A program made the translations under genes and the position numbers. A stretch of 64,000 nt of DNA from Tricholoma matsutake (lineage: Eukaryota > Basidiomycota > Agaricomycetes > Agaricales > Tricholomataceae). The stretch's first letter is position 1. Every line of letters begins with the position of its first letter. The notes beneath the pieces were generated by a model, which saw nothing but the letters and a program-made list of their open reading frames with translations, made no database searches and was not told the origin of the DNA. The stretch spans positions 2,542,001 through 2,606,000 of the forward strand of contig AP026549.1 in assembly GCA_026075535.2 (NCBI GenBank), written 5' to 3'. Positions 1-10,932 of this stretch are shown here, in pieces.

Positions 1-2217
1 CAAAAGTATTTGGGTTTGAGCAGGGTAACATTTTTATTGTCCTCCTCCACCCCCCTTTTATGATCAATATGTCTGGATAATGCACCTGTTTTCCTCATTA
101 AGCTTCCCGCTTTGTGGATCAAGTGAAAATTGAAACATGATAGGAATAGTGCCCAATGCACTTGCCTGCGATTAAGCTTTTTAGCAGACATGAAGTATTG
201 CAGATTTTGATGATCCATCCAGATCTCAATCTGATGCGTACATCCCTCCAAATAATGCCTCCATCCCTCCAATGCTCGTATTATCCCCAACATCTCTTTG
301 TCATGCACATCATAATTCCTCTCCACATCATTCAACCCTTTTGACAAGTATGCACAAGGATGCCATTTGTCATCTTCGCACAGCATTGATAATACTGCTC
401 CAGTAGCAAAATCAGATGCATCGTATTCCACTCACAAAGGGTGTGTGAAATCTACTGGGGCTAATATTGGTCCCTCCACAAACTTCCTCTTCAACTCCTC
501 AAACGCTGTCTGCTGCTGCTCTCCCCACCTCCATACTACTCCCTTTCGCGTAAGGTTATGTAAGGGTGCAGCAATTTTAGAAAAATTGTGCACAAAGCAA
601 CGATAATAATTTCCGAGTCCCAAGAAGGCTTGAACCTCCTTGACACGGGTGGGCGCAGGCCAATCTGTGATCACCTGTACCTTGATTGGATCCATTTTGA
701 TCCCGTCAGGGCCGATCAATAATCCTAGGAACTCAATCTCGCTTGCCCCAAACACACACTTCTCTGGTTTCAAAAATAGATTGCTCCCCGCCAACCTCTG
801 TAACACCTCCTGCACTATCGCCTCATGATTCTCTTCATCCTCCATGAATATCAGAATGTTGTCAATAAATATTATTACCACGCCTTTGTCTATTACATCC
901 TTGAAAATGTTGTTCATCATATTTTGAGAGGTCGGGGGACTATTAGTCATCCCAAAAAATGTGACAAGCGGCTCGAAGGATCCTCGATGTGTGGCAAATG
1001 CAGCCTTCCACTCATCCCCTTTCTTTATTTGTACATTGTTGTATCCCCATCGTAAATCCAATTTTGTAAAGACCTTGGCTTTTCCCACCTTATCAATCAT
1101 TTCTGAGATCAACGGCAGGGGGTACGCGTTCTTCACTGTCCACTCATTCAGATACCTATAATCGGTACACATCCTCTTCCTTTGGTCTTTTTTGGGCACG
1201 AAGAATATTGGTGACGTCTGCGGTGATTTCGAAGGTCATATGTATCCTTTGTGCAATTGCTCCTTCAGGAATGCATCCACTTCTTCTTGTTCCATCAGAG
1301 ATAATGGATATACCTTTGACTTCTTTGGCACAAACCCTGGCTTCATCTCAATCGCATGATCCCACTGGCATTCGCTCAGACTCCTTCTTTTGGAACACTG
1401 ACAAATGTTCATGATACACTTTTGGCACCCATTCCTCCACTGGCTTCTCCACCTTCACGATATTCTTGTCCCACGACTGTCCTCCACGAACTGCTCTAAA
1501 GGTTTGCTTCTGCTCTTCTTTCTGGATCATGATCGGAACTTCCCCATTTGGCATTTCCTCATCCTCTACTTCCTCCATTGTAACAGAATACTTTCTTGGA
1601 CATTCTTTCTCTTTCTTTTTCCTTTTTTCCTTCTTCATCTTCCTCCCATACACATTACATTCCTTAGGACAATGAGTCATTTGTACTTTCCCAGTTTTCC
1701 AATCAGTTTTGGGATTATGCTTCCATAACCACGGACATCCTGTTATTAGATTGGTTTTCCCAAGATCGCACACTTTGAATACGGCTCACTCCTGATGCTC
1801 CTGATACTTTAGTACCATAGTCACCTCCTCCTTGATAGTTCCTCCATGATTAACTGTTCCATCAATATTGTACACCATTATAGGTTGCACCAGCTTGCAT
1901 GTGTTAATACTGTTTCCAGTAATTAAGGATCGATTAATAAATAATCCTGTAGCACCACTGTCAAGCAATGCTTCCACATCAATAGCTGCATGCATGTCCA
2001 CTGTCTTCAGTCCCACAGTCAAGGTAATTTTGGGTTCTATTTGCACAGAGCAAATAAAGAATTTAGGGGTTTTCGGAAATGACATGTGACAATTTTCTTT
2101 GTCACGTGATTGGCAACAGTTGTACTCCTCCTTGATTTCCTTTTCTGATTTACTCTGGGTTTCCTCAGATACTAATACATTGTAACGATTCTGGGTCACC
2201 AATGGGGAAACCTTCAC
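1..2217 (-). pseudogene. pol: Ty3 copy A pol: protease, RT, RNase H (broken)
   Basis: Retrotransposon polyprotein. Reading down from 2217: an aspartic protease with LLDSGATG near 1970; the RT thumb/palm at 1199-432 with TKLDLRWGY and FFGMTNSPP; and the start of RNase H (SDASDFATGA, then DHQNLQYF) open to the window edge. It is inactivated by TGA stops at 1786-1788, 1236-1238 and 432-434, and by a short deletion near 1358 relative to copy B. The RT catalytic box, which should be F/YxDD, reads FIDN, so one metal-binding Asp is lost. The RNase H WTDHQN motif reads WMDHQN. The pol frame is -1 relative to gag, and gag ends in TGA at 2214-2216. Confidence 0.92.
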
Positions 2218-3742
2218 TGGGACTCTTCCGCAAAATTCTTCTGCCTGCCTTCCTCCAGCTTCACTTCCTTGATTGTAGCTTCCCTAATCTTTCTTTTCTG
2301 CCTACAATTTCTAGAAATATGTCCTAACTGCCCACAGTTAAAACATTTAAGTGGGGCTCGTCTTCCTGCTTGATCACCCTCCATTGCCTCTGCTGGTGCT
2401 GCTGACTCCATAACTATAGGTGTCACTGCCATGGCCAGTGGCTGTGCCCTCGGAGCTTGTGCCTGAGGCACCTTTCCTTTCTCGGACTTTCCTCCTGATG
2501 ACTTTCCAAATTTACTACTTCCATACATCAACTTTGACTCCACCTGTTCCTGCCGATATTGCCGGTCAAGGTGCATTGCCCAATTATACCACTCGTCCAA
2601 CTTCTCTGGCATAGAAGGTAGTCAGTAGATAGACTTGAATAAAGAGGGATTTAATCCTGCTTTCAAAAACTCTACCAACGCAGCTTCTCCCATGTCTGTA
2701 AGGGGACTAGGGAGGTGCCCTGTGTGTTTTTCCTATTTTTTATGTTCGTCCTATATTTTTCCCCACCTCATTTCCTTCTATTCTTCATTTTCTATGATTT
2801 TTCCGGATTTTATTACTAATTTTCCCTTGCTATCATGTTTGTACATGTTGACACTTTTATATTTAGAGGCGGAGTACCCCTTCCGACACATACCCCTTGG
2901 TATGATGTCATTCGGTGGCCTTGATCCGCCTATCTCCGCCTTTTTCTATTTTTAGGTTATATTTGATTTTTGTCGTCTTCAGATATACTGGGCATCAGCA
3001 AGGGGATCCTTAGAGTTTTCTCTTTGGATTTCCCTTTGCTAGGTGCGCCCCCAATCCCTGTATTATGTAGCATAATTTTAACTTCGGATTTCCCTTTGCT
3101 AGAGGCTGAGGTTGCCCTTATAATGTCCGTTTGCGATGCTTCTGCTTTGAACTGCAAAATAAATTCATCCACCATTAAGGAACCTTGGCGCATGGTCTTT
3201 AATTTAGCATTGGCTGTCGCCTTTGGATTAGGGTCTCCAAACTGTGCCTCCAATCTCTCCAGAAATTCCTTGAAGGTTGCAAATGGTTTATTTCCTGCAG
3301 CAATTTGATTAATAGCCTCATTTCTCCTGAACTGTGCTTTCCCCCCCTGAATGTATGAGAGAGCAAACATAATCCTAGACTCGGCTGTATGAAACTCTGG
3401 CTTCCTCCCATGGATGTACAATACTATAGAGCTGATGAAGGATTTTGTATTCTCCATGGTACTGTCAAAGATTTGTGGGGGTGCATACTTAGGTAAGTGC
3501 ACTTTTCCATTTCTGGATTTCTCCACCGTCTCATCCTCCTGCGATATCCACTCCACCATCTCCTCCATCTCATCATCTCTTTCTCCTATCATCTCTGGCT
3601 GTACTTCCGCTTGTCTGGGCTGTGATGCTGCCAATACTGACACTAATTGCGACATTTGTGCTGTGAGCGCATCAATTTTCACCTCTAGTGCTGGTATGGG
3701 AACAGGATTAGGACCGGGATTAGAAGTTGAAGGTTCGGACAT
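2214..3742 (-). pseudogene. gag: Ty3 copy A gag with zinc knuckle (interrupted)
   Basis: Gag capsid/nucleocapsid precursor, starting MSEPSTSNPGPNP at 3742. The capsid-like segment (about residues 75-200) is followed by a C-terminal CCHC zinc knuckle, CFNCGQLGHISRNC, near 2300-2345. Compared with copy B the reading is interrupted at 2700-3122 by a 423-bp insertion, and it also carries TGA at 2622-2624. Copy B has the same TGA at the equivalent codon (59475-59477). The C-terminal frame ends at 2214 with TGA and overlaps the pol frame in -1 phase. Gag would package the element RNA; here it cannot be made whole. Confidence 0.9.
2700..3122. mobile_element. 423-bp insertion in gag of copy A
   Basis: This segment is absent from the otherwise collinear copy B. 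It is flanked by ATGTCTGT (2692-2699) and ATGTCCGT (3123-3130), an 8-bp near-duplication of the single ATGTCCGT in copy B. Its ends start AAGGGG and finish CCCTTATA, giving a short imperfect inverted terminus. Inside, a motif reading GGATTTCCCTTTGCTAG occurs twice (near 3026 and 3085). It has no coding capacity of its own. An 8-bp duplication fits a small non-autonomous hAT-like element, but the superfamily is inferred. Confidence 0.55.
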
Positions 3743-4220
3743 AATTGTTGTGATGAATCACTTCTTCAACAAATTCAAAATTTTATCTTCGAGACCTCTC
3801 CAAATGTTTATGGGTCACATGATAAGGTTTGTCGAGGTTTGTCAATGGTTCGTCGTTCGTCGGGCGCCTATTTTGACACTTCGGATCGATAACCCTTCCA
3901 ACAGTGCCTGATCTCGGAGATAACACTGAATTTGGCTTTTAACTAAAATAGTCATCCAAATAGAGTGATGTAAATCATAACTAAACCAGATCCGATCAGT
4001 TGTCTGGTTGCAGCTGTCCTAATGACAAGCGCTGCCTCTCAATCACTGGCGGTCACAATGTAAGGCGAGGCCTGGCGTCGGCTTATGAAAGAAAAGGTAG
4101 ATTACATATATACAAGTACTTCCAGCTCATGCTGAAAGGATGAGTAATCAGATGTGGCACGGTGAAACAATGACGTATGCGCAAGTAAGAGAAGGCGCAC
4201 TGATATGAGTTGTGTTCTTC

Positions 4221-4622
4221 TGTTAGGGCAACACCCACTATCTGCTAGCTAAGACCATGTGGGTTCTCTCTACAAGAAGGGGGCAGGATCCACACTCGTG
4301 ATGGGGGAATTGATGGTTTTGATGTGAGGGGTTATTAATAGGTGAGTTTGTTGAGATAGGCCTTTCACACCGAAAACGTAGGTGGAATACCTAAGAGAAC
4401 ACAACTGGGGTCCCCTAGGCATATATTTAGGGTTTATATACTATGTTACATATATTGTACATTGTTGTTACCGACGCACTCATACATGCGCATACATTTT
4501 GATGTGTGCGAAATAAAATTCTCACACTATCAAAATGTAGCATCATTTGGCATCATGTAGCGTAATTTGACATAGTAAAATAAAAATGAAATTTTATTAG
4601 GTAATGGGGTGGTTTCCTAACA
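4221..4622 (-). repeat. LTR of Ty3 copy A (402 bp)
   Basis: It runs from TGTTAGG to CCTAACA with 7-bp terminal inverted repeats and matches the LTRs at 5144-5545 (opposite strand), 54847-55248 and 60651-61052. As the element reads on the minus strand, this is its 5' LTR. The adjoining leader (left of 4221) is nearly the same as in copy B. I see no convincing tRNA-complementary primer site there. Confidence 0.95.
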
Positions 4623-5132
4623 CTAAGTACCAAGGACCTAAATATTCCATGACCTTCGAGGAAACTTATGGAGAAACAAGTTGGCCCATATCCAGTCTCT
4701 AAAGTGATCTCACCTAATGTGGTAGTGCTAAAATTACCCCGATCATTCAAGATTGATCCCGAGATTAACATATCCCGCCTATGCCCTTATTGCCCACCCA
4801 CTATTCCTGGCCAACAAACTACTCCGCAACCTTCAATAATAGTAGAAGGTGATCCAGAATACATCGTTGAAGAAATTCTAGACTCACGTCTTCAATGGAA
4901 CAAATTGGAGTTCTTAATAAAGTGGAAAAACTATACCGACAAAAATAATTCATGGGAACCTGAAGAAAATTGTAAGCGAGCATGTAATGTGATCACCCAA
5001 TTCTTTAAACGTAATCCGAATGCTCCACGTCGCATTGCAAGAATGGTGTATGAGGAGATGAAATTCCGGCCTTACCAACATTTCACAGAGGGGACAGACG
5101 TAATAATTTCTCGCCTGGAAGTCGAGGCATAA
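4623..5132 (+). pseudogene. pol: Ty3 copy C pol C-terminus: integrase tail and chromodomain
   Basis: It reads LSTKDLNIP, then TGA at 4650-4652, then KQVGPYPVSKVISPN (the GPY/F-type integrase tail), ending with a chromodomain around 4858-5040 (EEILDSRL, LEFLIKWKNY, NSWEPEEN). Chromodomains of this position target chromovirus integration to modified histones in known families. The stop codon is TAA at 5130-5132. The same TGA occurs in copy B at 55726-55728. The chromodomain here is undamaged and was used to locate the frameshift in copy B. Confidence 0.9.
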
Positions 5133-5143
5133 AAGGGGGGTAA
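5131..5143 (+). other. Polypurine tract of copy C
   Basis: AAAAGGGGGGTAA lies immediately 5' of the 3' LTR. It is the expected primer site for plus-strand DNA synthesis. The complement is conserved in copy B at 55249-55261. Confidence 0.85.
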
Positions 5144-5545
5144 TGTTAGGAAACCACCCCATTACCTAATAAAATTTCATTTTTATTTTATTATGTCAAA
5201 TTACGCTACATGATGCCAAATGACGCTACACTTTGATAGCATGAGAATTTTATTTCGCATGCATCAATATGTACGCGCATGTACGAATGCGTTGGTAACA
5301 ACAATGTACAATATATGTAACATAGTATATAAACCTTAAATATACGCCTAGGGGACCCCAGTTGTGTTCTCTTAGGTATTCCACCTACGTTTTCGGTGTG
5401 AAAGGCCTATCTCAACAAACTCACCTATTAATAACCCCTCACATCAAAACCATCAATTCCCCCATCACAAGCGCGGATCCTGCCTCCTTCTTGTAGAGAG
5501 AACCCACATGGTCTTAGCTAGCAGATAGTGGGTGTCGCCCTAACA
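5144..5545 (+). repeat. 3' LTR of Ty3 copy C (402 bp)
   Basis: TGTTAGG to CCTAACA in plus orientation, the same length as the other three family LTRs. The next five bases (GTTAT, 5546-5550) should be its target duplication; the partner is outside the window. Together with the LTR at 4221-4622 it forms an inverted LTR pair about 520 bp apart. Confidence 0.94.
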
Positions 5546-5699
5546 GTTATTACTGTGTCTCAAATCTGCCCCTTACCACCGCTGTGAGCGACTGCTCACA
5601 GGGTGTGTGGGAGTGCTAAGGCCATCACAAAAACTTACTAACATGTGCAAAGTGACAGCCTCCACCTGCACAACTGTATTTTACTCAATTAATATAGTA

Positions 5700-5885
5700 A
5701 TGACCCCCCCACCCTTTACTGCCACTGTGAGAATGGTGTACCCATGCACCTTACCCACAAGGGTATGCAACCCCTGGGTACCTGTACCCTTATCCACCGA
5801 AAACCCATACCCTTGTGCAGGGGTAAGGGTTTTGACAGGTATGGGTATGGGTAGCCAAAACTTACCTGAGGGTTACCCATGCTGA
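5700..5885. repeat. GGGTATGGG palindromic module
   Basis: Alternating blocks of ACCCATACCC and its complement GGGTATGGGT with CCTGGGTACC-like centres. One of about ten dispersed copies in the first 39 kb. Non-coding. Confidence 0.6.
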
Positions 5886-5892
5886 TCACTAG

Positions 5893-6135
5893 TTGCAAAA
5901 GTTGCAATGGGAGGCCACACAGGAAATGTGGGGAATCTGCCAGTCAGGTGAAGACTGGGCAGTTTTCCAGAAGTACCTGGAGAAATGGCAGGTGGAAGAC
6001 AAGGGAGAGGACGAGGGTGAGGCTGGAGATGAAGATGAGGATGAGGGAGAAGAGGAAGAGGTAAATGTCAGGTCAGAAGAATTGAAATGTCAGGTTAGGT
6101 CAATTCACATGTCAGCACTTCAAATGTTGGGTTAG
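5893..6135 (+). CDS. Unrecognised acidic ORF, 80 codons (doubtful)
   Basis: An open frame with a Trp/Gln-rich start and a central Glu/Asp run (EDEGEAGDEDEDEGEEEE) that reads directly into the 22-bp tandem repeat beginning at 6063. Nothing supports translation: there is no recognisable domain, and the second half is repeat-encoded. It may be the end of a decayed transposon gene. Listed so the stretch is not left blank. Confidence 0.15.
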   Translation: MQKLQWEATQEMWGICQSGEDWAVFQKYLEKWQVEDKGEDEGEAGDEDEDEGEEEEVNVRSEELKCQVRSIHMSALQMLG

Positions 6136-6310
6136 GTCAATTTAAATGTTGGGGCAGGTCAATTCAAATGTCAGGTTGGAACAATTAAAATATCAGGTCA
6201 AGTCACTTCATATGTTGAGTTGGAACAATTTAAATGTCAGGTTGGGTCACTTCACATGTTGGATCAGGTCACTTCAATTGTCAACACTTCAAATGTGGGG
6301 TCAGAACATT
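6063..6310 (+). repeat. 22-bp degenerate minisatellite
   Basis: About ten consecutive units of the form AAATGTCAGGTTAGGTCAATTC. Most are exactly 22 bp, but at least two are 15-bp versions lacking seven bases of the middle (ending CAGCACTTC or CAACACTTC). Units differ mainly in GTCAGG/GTTGGG and GGTCA/GGAACA. Confidence 0.8.
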
Positions 6311-6429
6311 GTACTTCTTGTGTTGGAACTGGTGAAAACACAAATGCTATTGCATTGGAGGTAATATACAGTGAAATTGAATTGCAGTACACCACTTGTC
6401 ATATTACATCAAAAATGTATTTTATCGGA

Positions 6430-6545
6430 GCACAGCCACTGTCAAGTTGAAGCACACTTGTCCTAGGGTCAGAGCACAGCCACACCAGGTCAAAAAAGCA
6501 TGCTACTGAATTGGAGGTAAGATGCATCAGATATACATTGAAAGT
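6430..6545 (+). repeat. Left copy of a ~120-bp direct duplication
   Basis: A segment with GAGCACAGCCACTGTCA, GGGTCAGAGCACAGCCA and a following GCATG stretch recurs at about 8884-9000 in the same orientation. The pair brackets the AT-rich array. Confidence 0.6.
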
Positions 6546-6559
6546 GAATTTCACATCAA

Positions 6560-7494
6560 ACTTGGGGGTGAGGGCCAATTCTGGCAGGTATGAGTCCTTA
6601 TATTTTATGATCTATAATCAAATAATGCTAGATACCTGACAGTATTTGGTAATAAAAAACCCAATAGTATGCAAAGAAATAAAAAATAAAAGATCAGCTC
6701 AAGAAACTAATCAAAATGATATATAACACACAAAATACAGATATAAACTTTATATTTAGCCCTAATAAATAATACCAAATAGTGGAAACTATTATGTTAA
6801 TGATGCATCAATGATATTCTGTTCTATTACAAGTTAAACATAGCACAAAAATAAGGAAGATATATCTTATTTTCATTAATAACAAATAATAACAAATATA
6901 TAATAATATCTCTTGATTCTGTTCCAGCAATGTGGATGTTTGTTGGACTTCCAACCATTTTCCACCAAGGTCACCTAGTAATGATTGGCATAGCATTAGT
7001 ATTTTAGATATAGTTTCCATTCCTATGATACCTCCACTACTCTGTTCTCCACCGGTCTCTGACCTAACTCTGCTCTTTAGTATTTAACCTATTTACTTCT
7101 GTTTGTATTCTTCAGTTCATAAATCATCCAAGTTTACCCATCTCAATCTCTAGTCTCCTCTCCTGTCTTGGACTTCCTCTCAAACTCTGATATTCTTACA
7201 TTTACCATTGTCTTGAAATTAGACACTGACAAGGTGAAGGGTGCAATTTCTTATAAGTTGAAGCCAAGTCCTCTCTGATACACCATCCAATATGAGTCTG
7301 ACAGATTTCCACCCTCAAGTTCAGCACTTAACAATAATGGTCTAATAGTATACAACATTGTTTATATAAGAACTGACTGAAATAATAAATTGAAACTATA
7401 CAAACAAGGCCAAATAATTCCAAATGAGATTTCAATAATGGGCCAACAATATATCTTGTTATTTCCCCTTAAATAAAACAAATGGGACAAGAAT
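6560..7494. repeat. AT-rich degenerate repeat region
   Basis: AT-rich DNA with no supported gene. It contains diverged pieces of the array to its right, such as AATACCAAAT, CCAAGTTAAAT and TTAACAAATA motifs. Confidence 0.45.
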
Positions 7495-8830
7495 TGAGTG
7501 AGATACAGCATTTTTGATGATTTAATAACAAATATAAGCAACCTTTGTTAGCATACATAAATCAGATAATGTACAAACAGTATATATTTTATTTGCGGGT
7601 TAAATCAGTTGGATTAAAGAAGAACTAACTGAGATACCACAAACAATGCCAAACAATACCAAACATGATCTCAATGAATGGGCCAATATGTATCTTCTTA
7701 TTCCAAGTTAAATAAAACAAATTGGCCAAGAATTGACCAAGATACAGCATTTTGATAATTTAACAAATAAAGATAAACAATTTTGTCAACATAGTATAAA
7801 ATGCCCAAGCTACATACCCTTCTACAAGTTAAACTCAACTGGCTCCGATATAGTCTTTTTGATCTGCTTGATATATTAACAAATAATAGCAAACATCTGT
7901 AAATATCCTTTAAGGATAGACCAACAGTATCTTTTTATTTTCAAGTAAAATCATCCAAAATGGAGAGATACTATATTTAGGCATGACAACAATGTCAAAC
8001 AATACCAAATACTCTTCTGATGATTGGCCAATGATGGGCCAATAGTGTAACTTCTTATTCCAAGTTAAATAAAACAAATCGACCAAGAAATGGGCAAGAT
8101 ATAGTATTTTGATGATTTAACAATTAAAGATAAACAACCTTTGTCAGTGTAAAGTGCCCAAGCTACACCCTTCTACAAGTTAAATAAACTGAATTGAGTT
8201 AAAACCAGCTCTGACATCATCTTTTTGATTTTTTGATATATGAACAAGTAATGCCAAATATTTGTAAGTATCTTTTAATAATAGACCAACAGTTAAATCA
8301 TCCAAAATGGATGAAAACTGAAGGAGATACTATATTTAGTCATGACAACAATGCCAAACAATGCCAAATACCTTCCCAATGATTGGCCAATAATGTATCT
8401 TCTCATTCCAAGTTAAATAAAAGAAATCAGCCAAGAATTGAGCAAGATACAGTATTTTGATAATCTAACAAACAAATATAAACAACTTTTGTCAGCACAG
8501 GGCAAAGTGTCCAAGTTACATTCCCTTCCACAAGTTAAATAAACTCAATTGAGTAAAAACTGGCTTATGTTGATCTTTTTGATCTATAAACAAACAATCC
8601 CAAATACTTGTAAATATTTCCCAATGATAGACCAACAGCATACTTTTCATTTGCAAGTTAAATCATGCAAATTGGATGAAAACTGAAGGAGATACTATAT
8701 TTAGCCATGACAACAATACCAAACAATGCCAAGTACTCTCCCGATGACTGGCCAATGATGTACTTTCCCATCTGTAGTTAAATGAATCCGACAAGAAATG
8801 AGTGAGATACAAGACTTTCATTGTAGATGT
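7495..8830 (+). repeat. ~355-bp AT-rich tandem array, about four units
   Basis: The anchor GATACAGNATTTTGAT..TTAACAA occurs near 7501, 7741, 8099 and 8451, and a diverged version near 8806. The last spacings are 358, 352 and 355 bp. Each unit contains in order GCCCAAGCTACA, CTTCTACAAGTTAAA, CTTTTTGAT, AATATTTGTAAATAT-like, GGAGATACTATATTTAG, GACAACAATGCCAAACAAT and CCAAGTTAAATAAAA. The first unit is shortened. No ORF is conserved between units. Confidence 0.8.
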
Positions 8831-8883
8831 GCTAAAAAAAGCATACCCTAAAGCGGTCACATGCACCAAACATGTGATTTATC

Positions 8884-9000
8884 AGAACACAGCCACTGTC
8901 AGGTCAGAACAAGCTTGTCATTGGGTCAGAGCACAGCCATGTCATGTCACAAAGAACATGCCATTGCATAGGCAGCATGCTAATGCATCTAACATACAAT
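8884..9000 (+). repeat. Right copy of the ~120-bp direct duplication
   Basis: Partner of 6430-6545; see there. It ends near a CTATATTAGGGCACAC sequence. Confidence 0.6.
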
Positions 9001-10932
9001 GACATTGAATTAAAGTACACTTCTTGCTATATTAGGGCACACATGACATAAGATGTTCTGACCCAACATATAGATTATTATGTAAGCAATAGATAACACA
9101 AAGATAAGAAATCATATTGATCACATCACATACGGTGTAGCACAGCATTGGTAGATGGCATATGTCATTGTGATGGGCAATTCAGCTACCTCTCACATCA
9201 CCATCAATGTTGTGCACCATGTCATGCTCATCATCTCTGACAATGAGCACACTGTTCCCCTCATTTTACATTCTTTTCCTTGATTGTTTTTGGTATACAA
9301 CACTTAGATATCACCGTGGGCAAAACCTAGGGCAGTGGGTATGGCAGTTGGATTTTTAATGATTGTGACTATCTTGTCACATCACCTAATCTGATCTTCC
9401 CTAGATGGAGAGTAGTTATCAGTAGACTACATCTGAGATCTCCAGATCATGATCAGAATGCTGGCCATTGTTGACGTGTCTGCCCACACTTGGATAATGT
9501 TGTCCCCATTGTCTCCAACAGTGAGCAGACTGTTCCCCTCATTCCAAGCCCTTTTCCTTCATTCCTTTTGTAGAAACCAACTATTTATGTATATATGGTG
9601 ATAATACAACATTAATTCCACTTTTATGGCCATAATAAATTATAGGGTGCACCTTTCTCTGGGGGAGGGGTGAGAGGAGCTGCTGTACTCTTATGTGAAG
9701 GGTCCTGCCTGAGGTTCTAGGTGTATTACTCACAAAAGAAGCTATATACATGATGTGAGGTTGTTCCATATGATACCATAGGAAAAAAAGCGAATCATAA
9801 GGGGGGGGAGAGGGGTTCCTTCTGTTCAGCTGCACATGCAAGTGCACTCATTAAATGATGAAGGGGTGTCATGAGAAGCAGGTAATAGAGTATAGAGACA
9901 AAGGGAGCAAGGATTAAGTGTCAGATGAGTTGTGAGTGGTAGTGAGAGAGATAGTGACTTGCCTGCTTGCCTGTGCTTTCCTCTGCTGGATGCACATGGT
10001 AAAGGGGTATTGGAGTCCCTAAATACACTATACAATGTTTACATGAGGTTCTAAGATGGTCAATAAAGTCAAAAAAGCAAACATAGGCTCAGGAGGGGGA
10101 ATACTTACTAGGAGTGAGAAATCAATTGTAACCTAGAAAATAAGAAAAAGAGATTGTAATTAGGCAGAAGACCAACAAAAAACCTACTCAAGAATTATGA
10201 TTTGAATTATTTGGGCTGTTGGAAATGTGGGTATTGTTTGTTGAATGTGTAGGATGCATGTGATGTGGTACATTTGCTTGAAAGAGAGTAGTTGACTGTT
10301 GAAGAGGTTAGTTTGGATTCAATGTGGCTGGTTGGAGTCAAGATCAAACAATTTTGTTGATATTCTCATGGGTATATGCTGTATATGCTGTGCATGCCAT
10401 TTGATGGCCATGTTTATACAGTTCAAACAGCTTCAAACTGTTGATAGGTCCACCAGCCAGTACAAGCTCTGATATTGATTTTTCAGATTCGCAGATAGTC
10501 AATGCACAGCCACAAACATTCATGATCACCCCTCAATCATTTCGCATTCATCTATGGCATCTTTTAAACCTTTTTCGACTATTTTGTAAGCTTCCAATCA
10601 AATTTCAGACATTTCAAAGATTTTGCATTTTTAGTTGCTACTTTGCACACTTCAGCATGGACCCCACACTCCCTAGACTCATGGTTATTGTTCCATATTG
10701 GTTATCACTTCATCCCTGAAGTCCATATGTTTTCTTTTGCCTCATGTTCTCCACATGCCCAGTGGGCTATTGCCTTTTTGGTACTATTTCTTTTTAACCT
10801 ACAAAACCTTGTATTATCCACAATGAATAACAAGGAAAGCATCCCCCAAGTATAGTATTAGTAGTGGAGAGCTAAAAACTCTCTTCTCATTGTTTGAGTC
10901 ACAAGTTTTAGTCCAAAACTTCTTTGGATTTC
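9001..10932. other. No gene recognised
   Basis: No convincing coding region on either strand. The only structure I see is a short internal duplication: the segment around 9230-9300 (GAGCACACTGTTCCCCTCATT) recurs diverged at about 9512-9575 (GAGCAGACTGTTCCCCTCATT). Confidence 0.5.

Larger units (their letters stand above)
1..4622 (-). mobile_element. Ty3/gypsy chromovirus family 1, copy A (3' end beyond window)
   Basis: Minus-strand LTR retrotransposon. Its 5' LTR is at 4221-4622, followed leftward by leader, gag and pol down to the left edge; the end of pol and the 3' LTR lie outside the window. It aligns throughout with the complete copy B (54847-61052); base 1 here corresponds to about 56843 there. 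Immediately right of its LTR, at 4623, an opposite-strand copy of the same family resumes inside pol, so copy A inserted into copy C. The 5 bases at 4623-4627 (CTAAG) should be the target duplication; its partner is outside the window. The copy is dead: see its gag and pol entries. Confidence 0.93.
4623..5545 (+). mobile_element. Ty3 family 1, copy C, 3' portion
   Basis: Plus-strand copy of the same family as A and B. Only the end of pol (4623-5132), the polypurine tract and the 3' LTR are inside the window. The rest would lie left of copy A, which interrupts it. The first bases at 4623 continue the integrase C-terminal reading seen in copy B, which shows where copy A landed. Confidence 0.88.

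Noticed and set aside
5700..5880. GGGTATGGGTATGGG resembling telomere repeats
   Set aside because: Short, palindromic and dispersed at internal sites; not the TTAGGG array expected of fungal telomeres.
6063..6310. Regular short repeats resembling a CRISPR array
   Set aside because: Units are contiguous without unique spacers, and the genome is eukaryotic.
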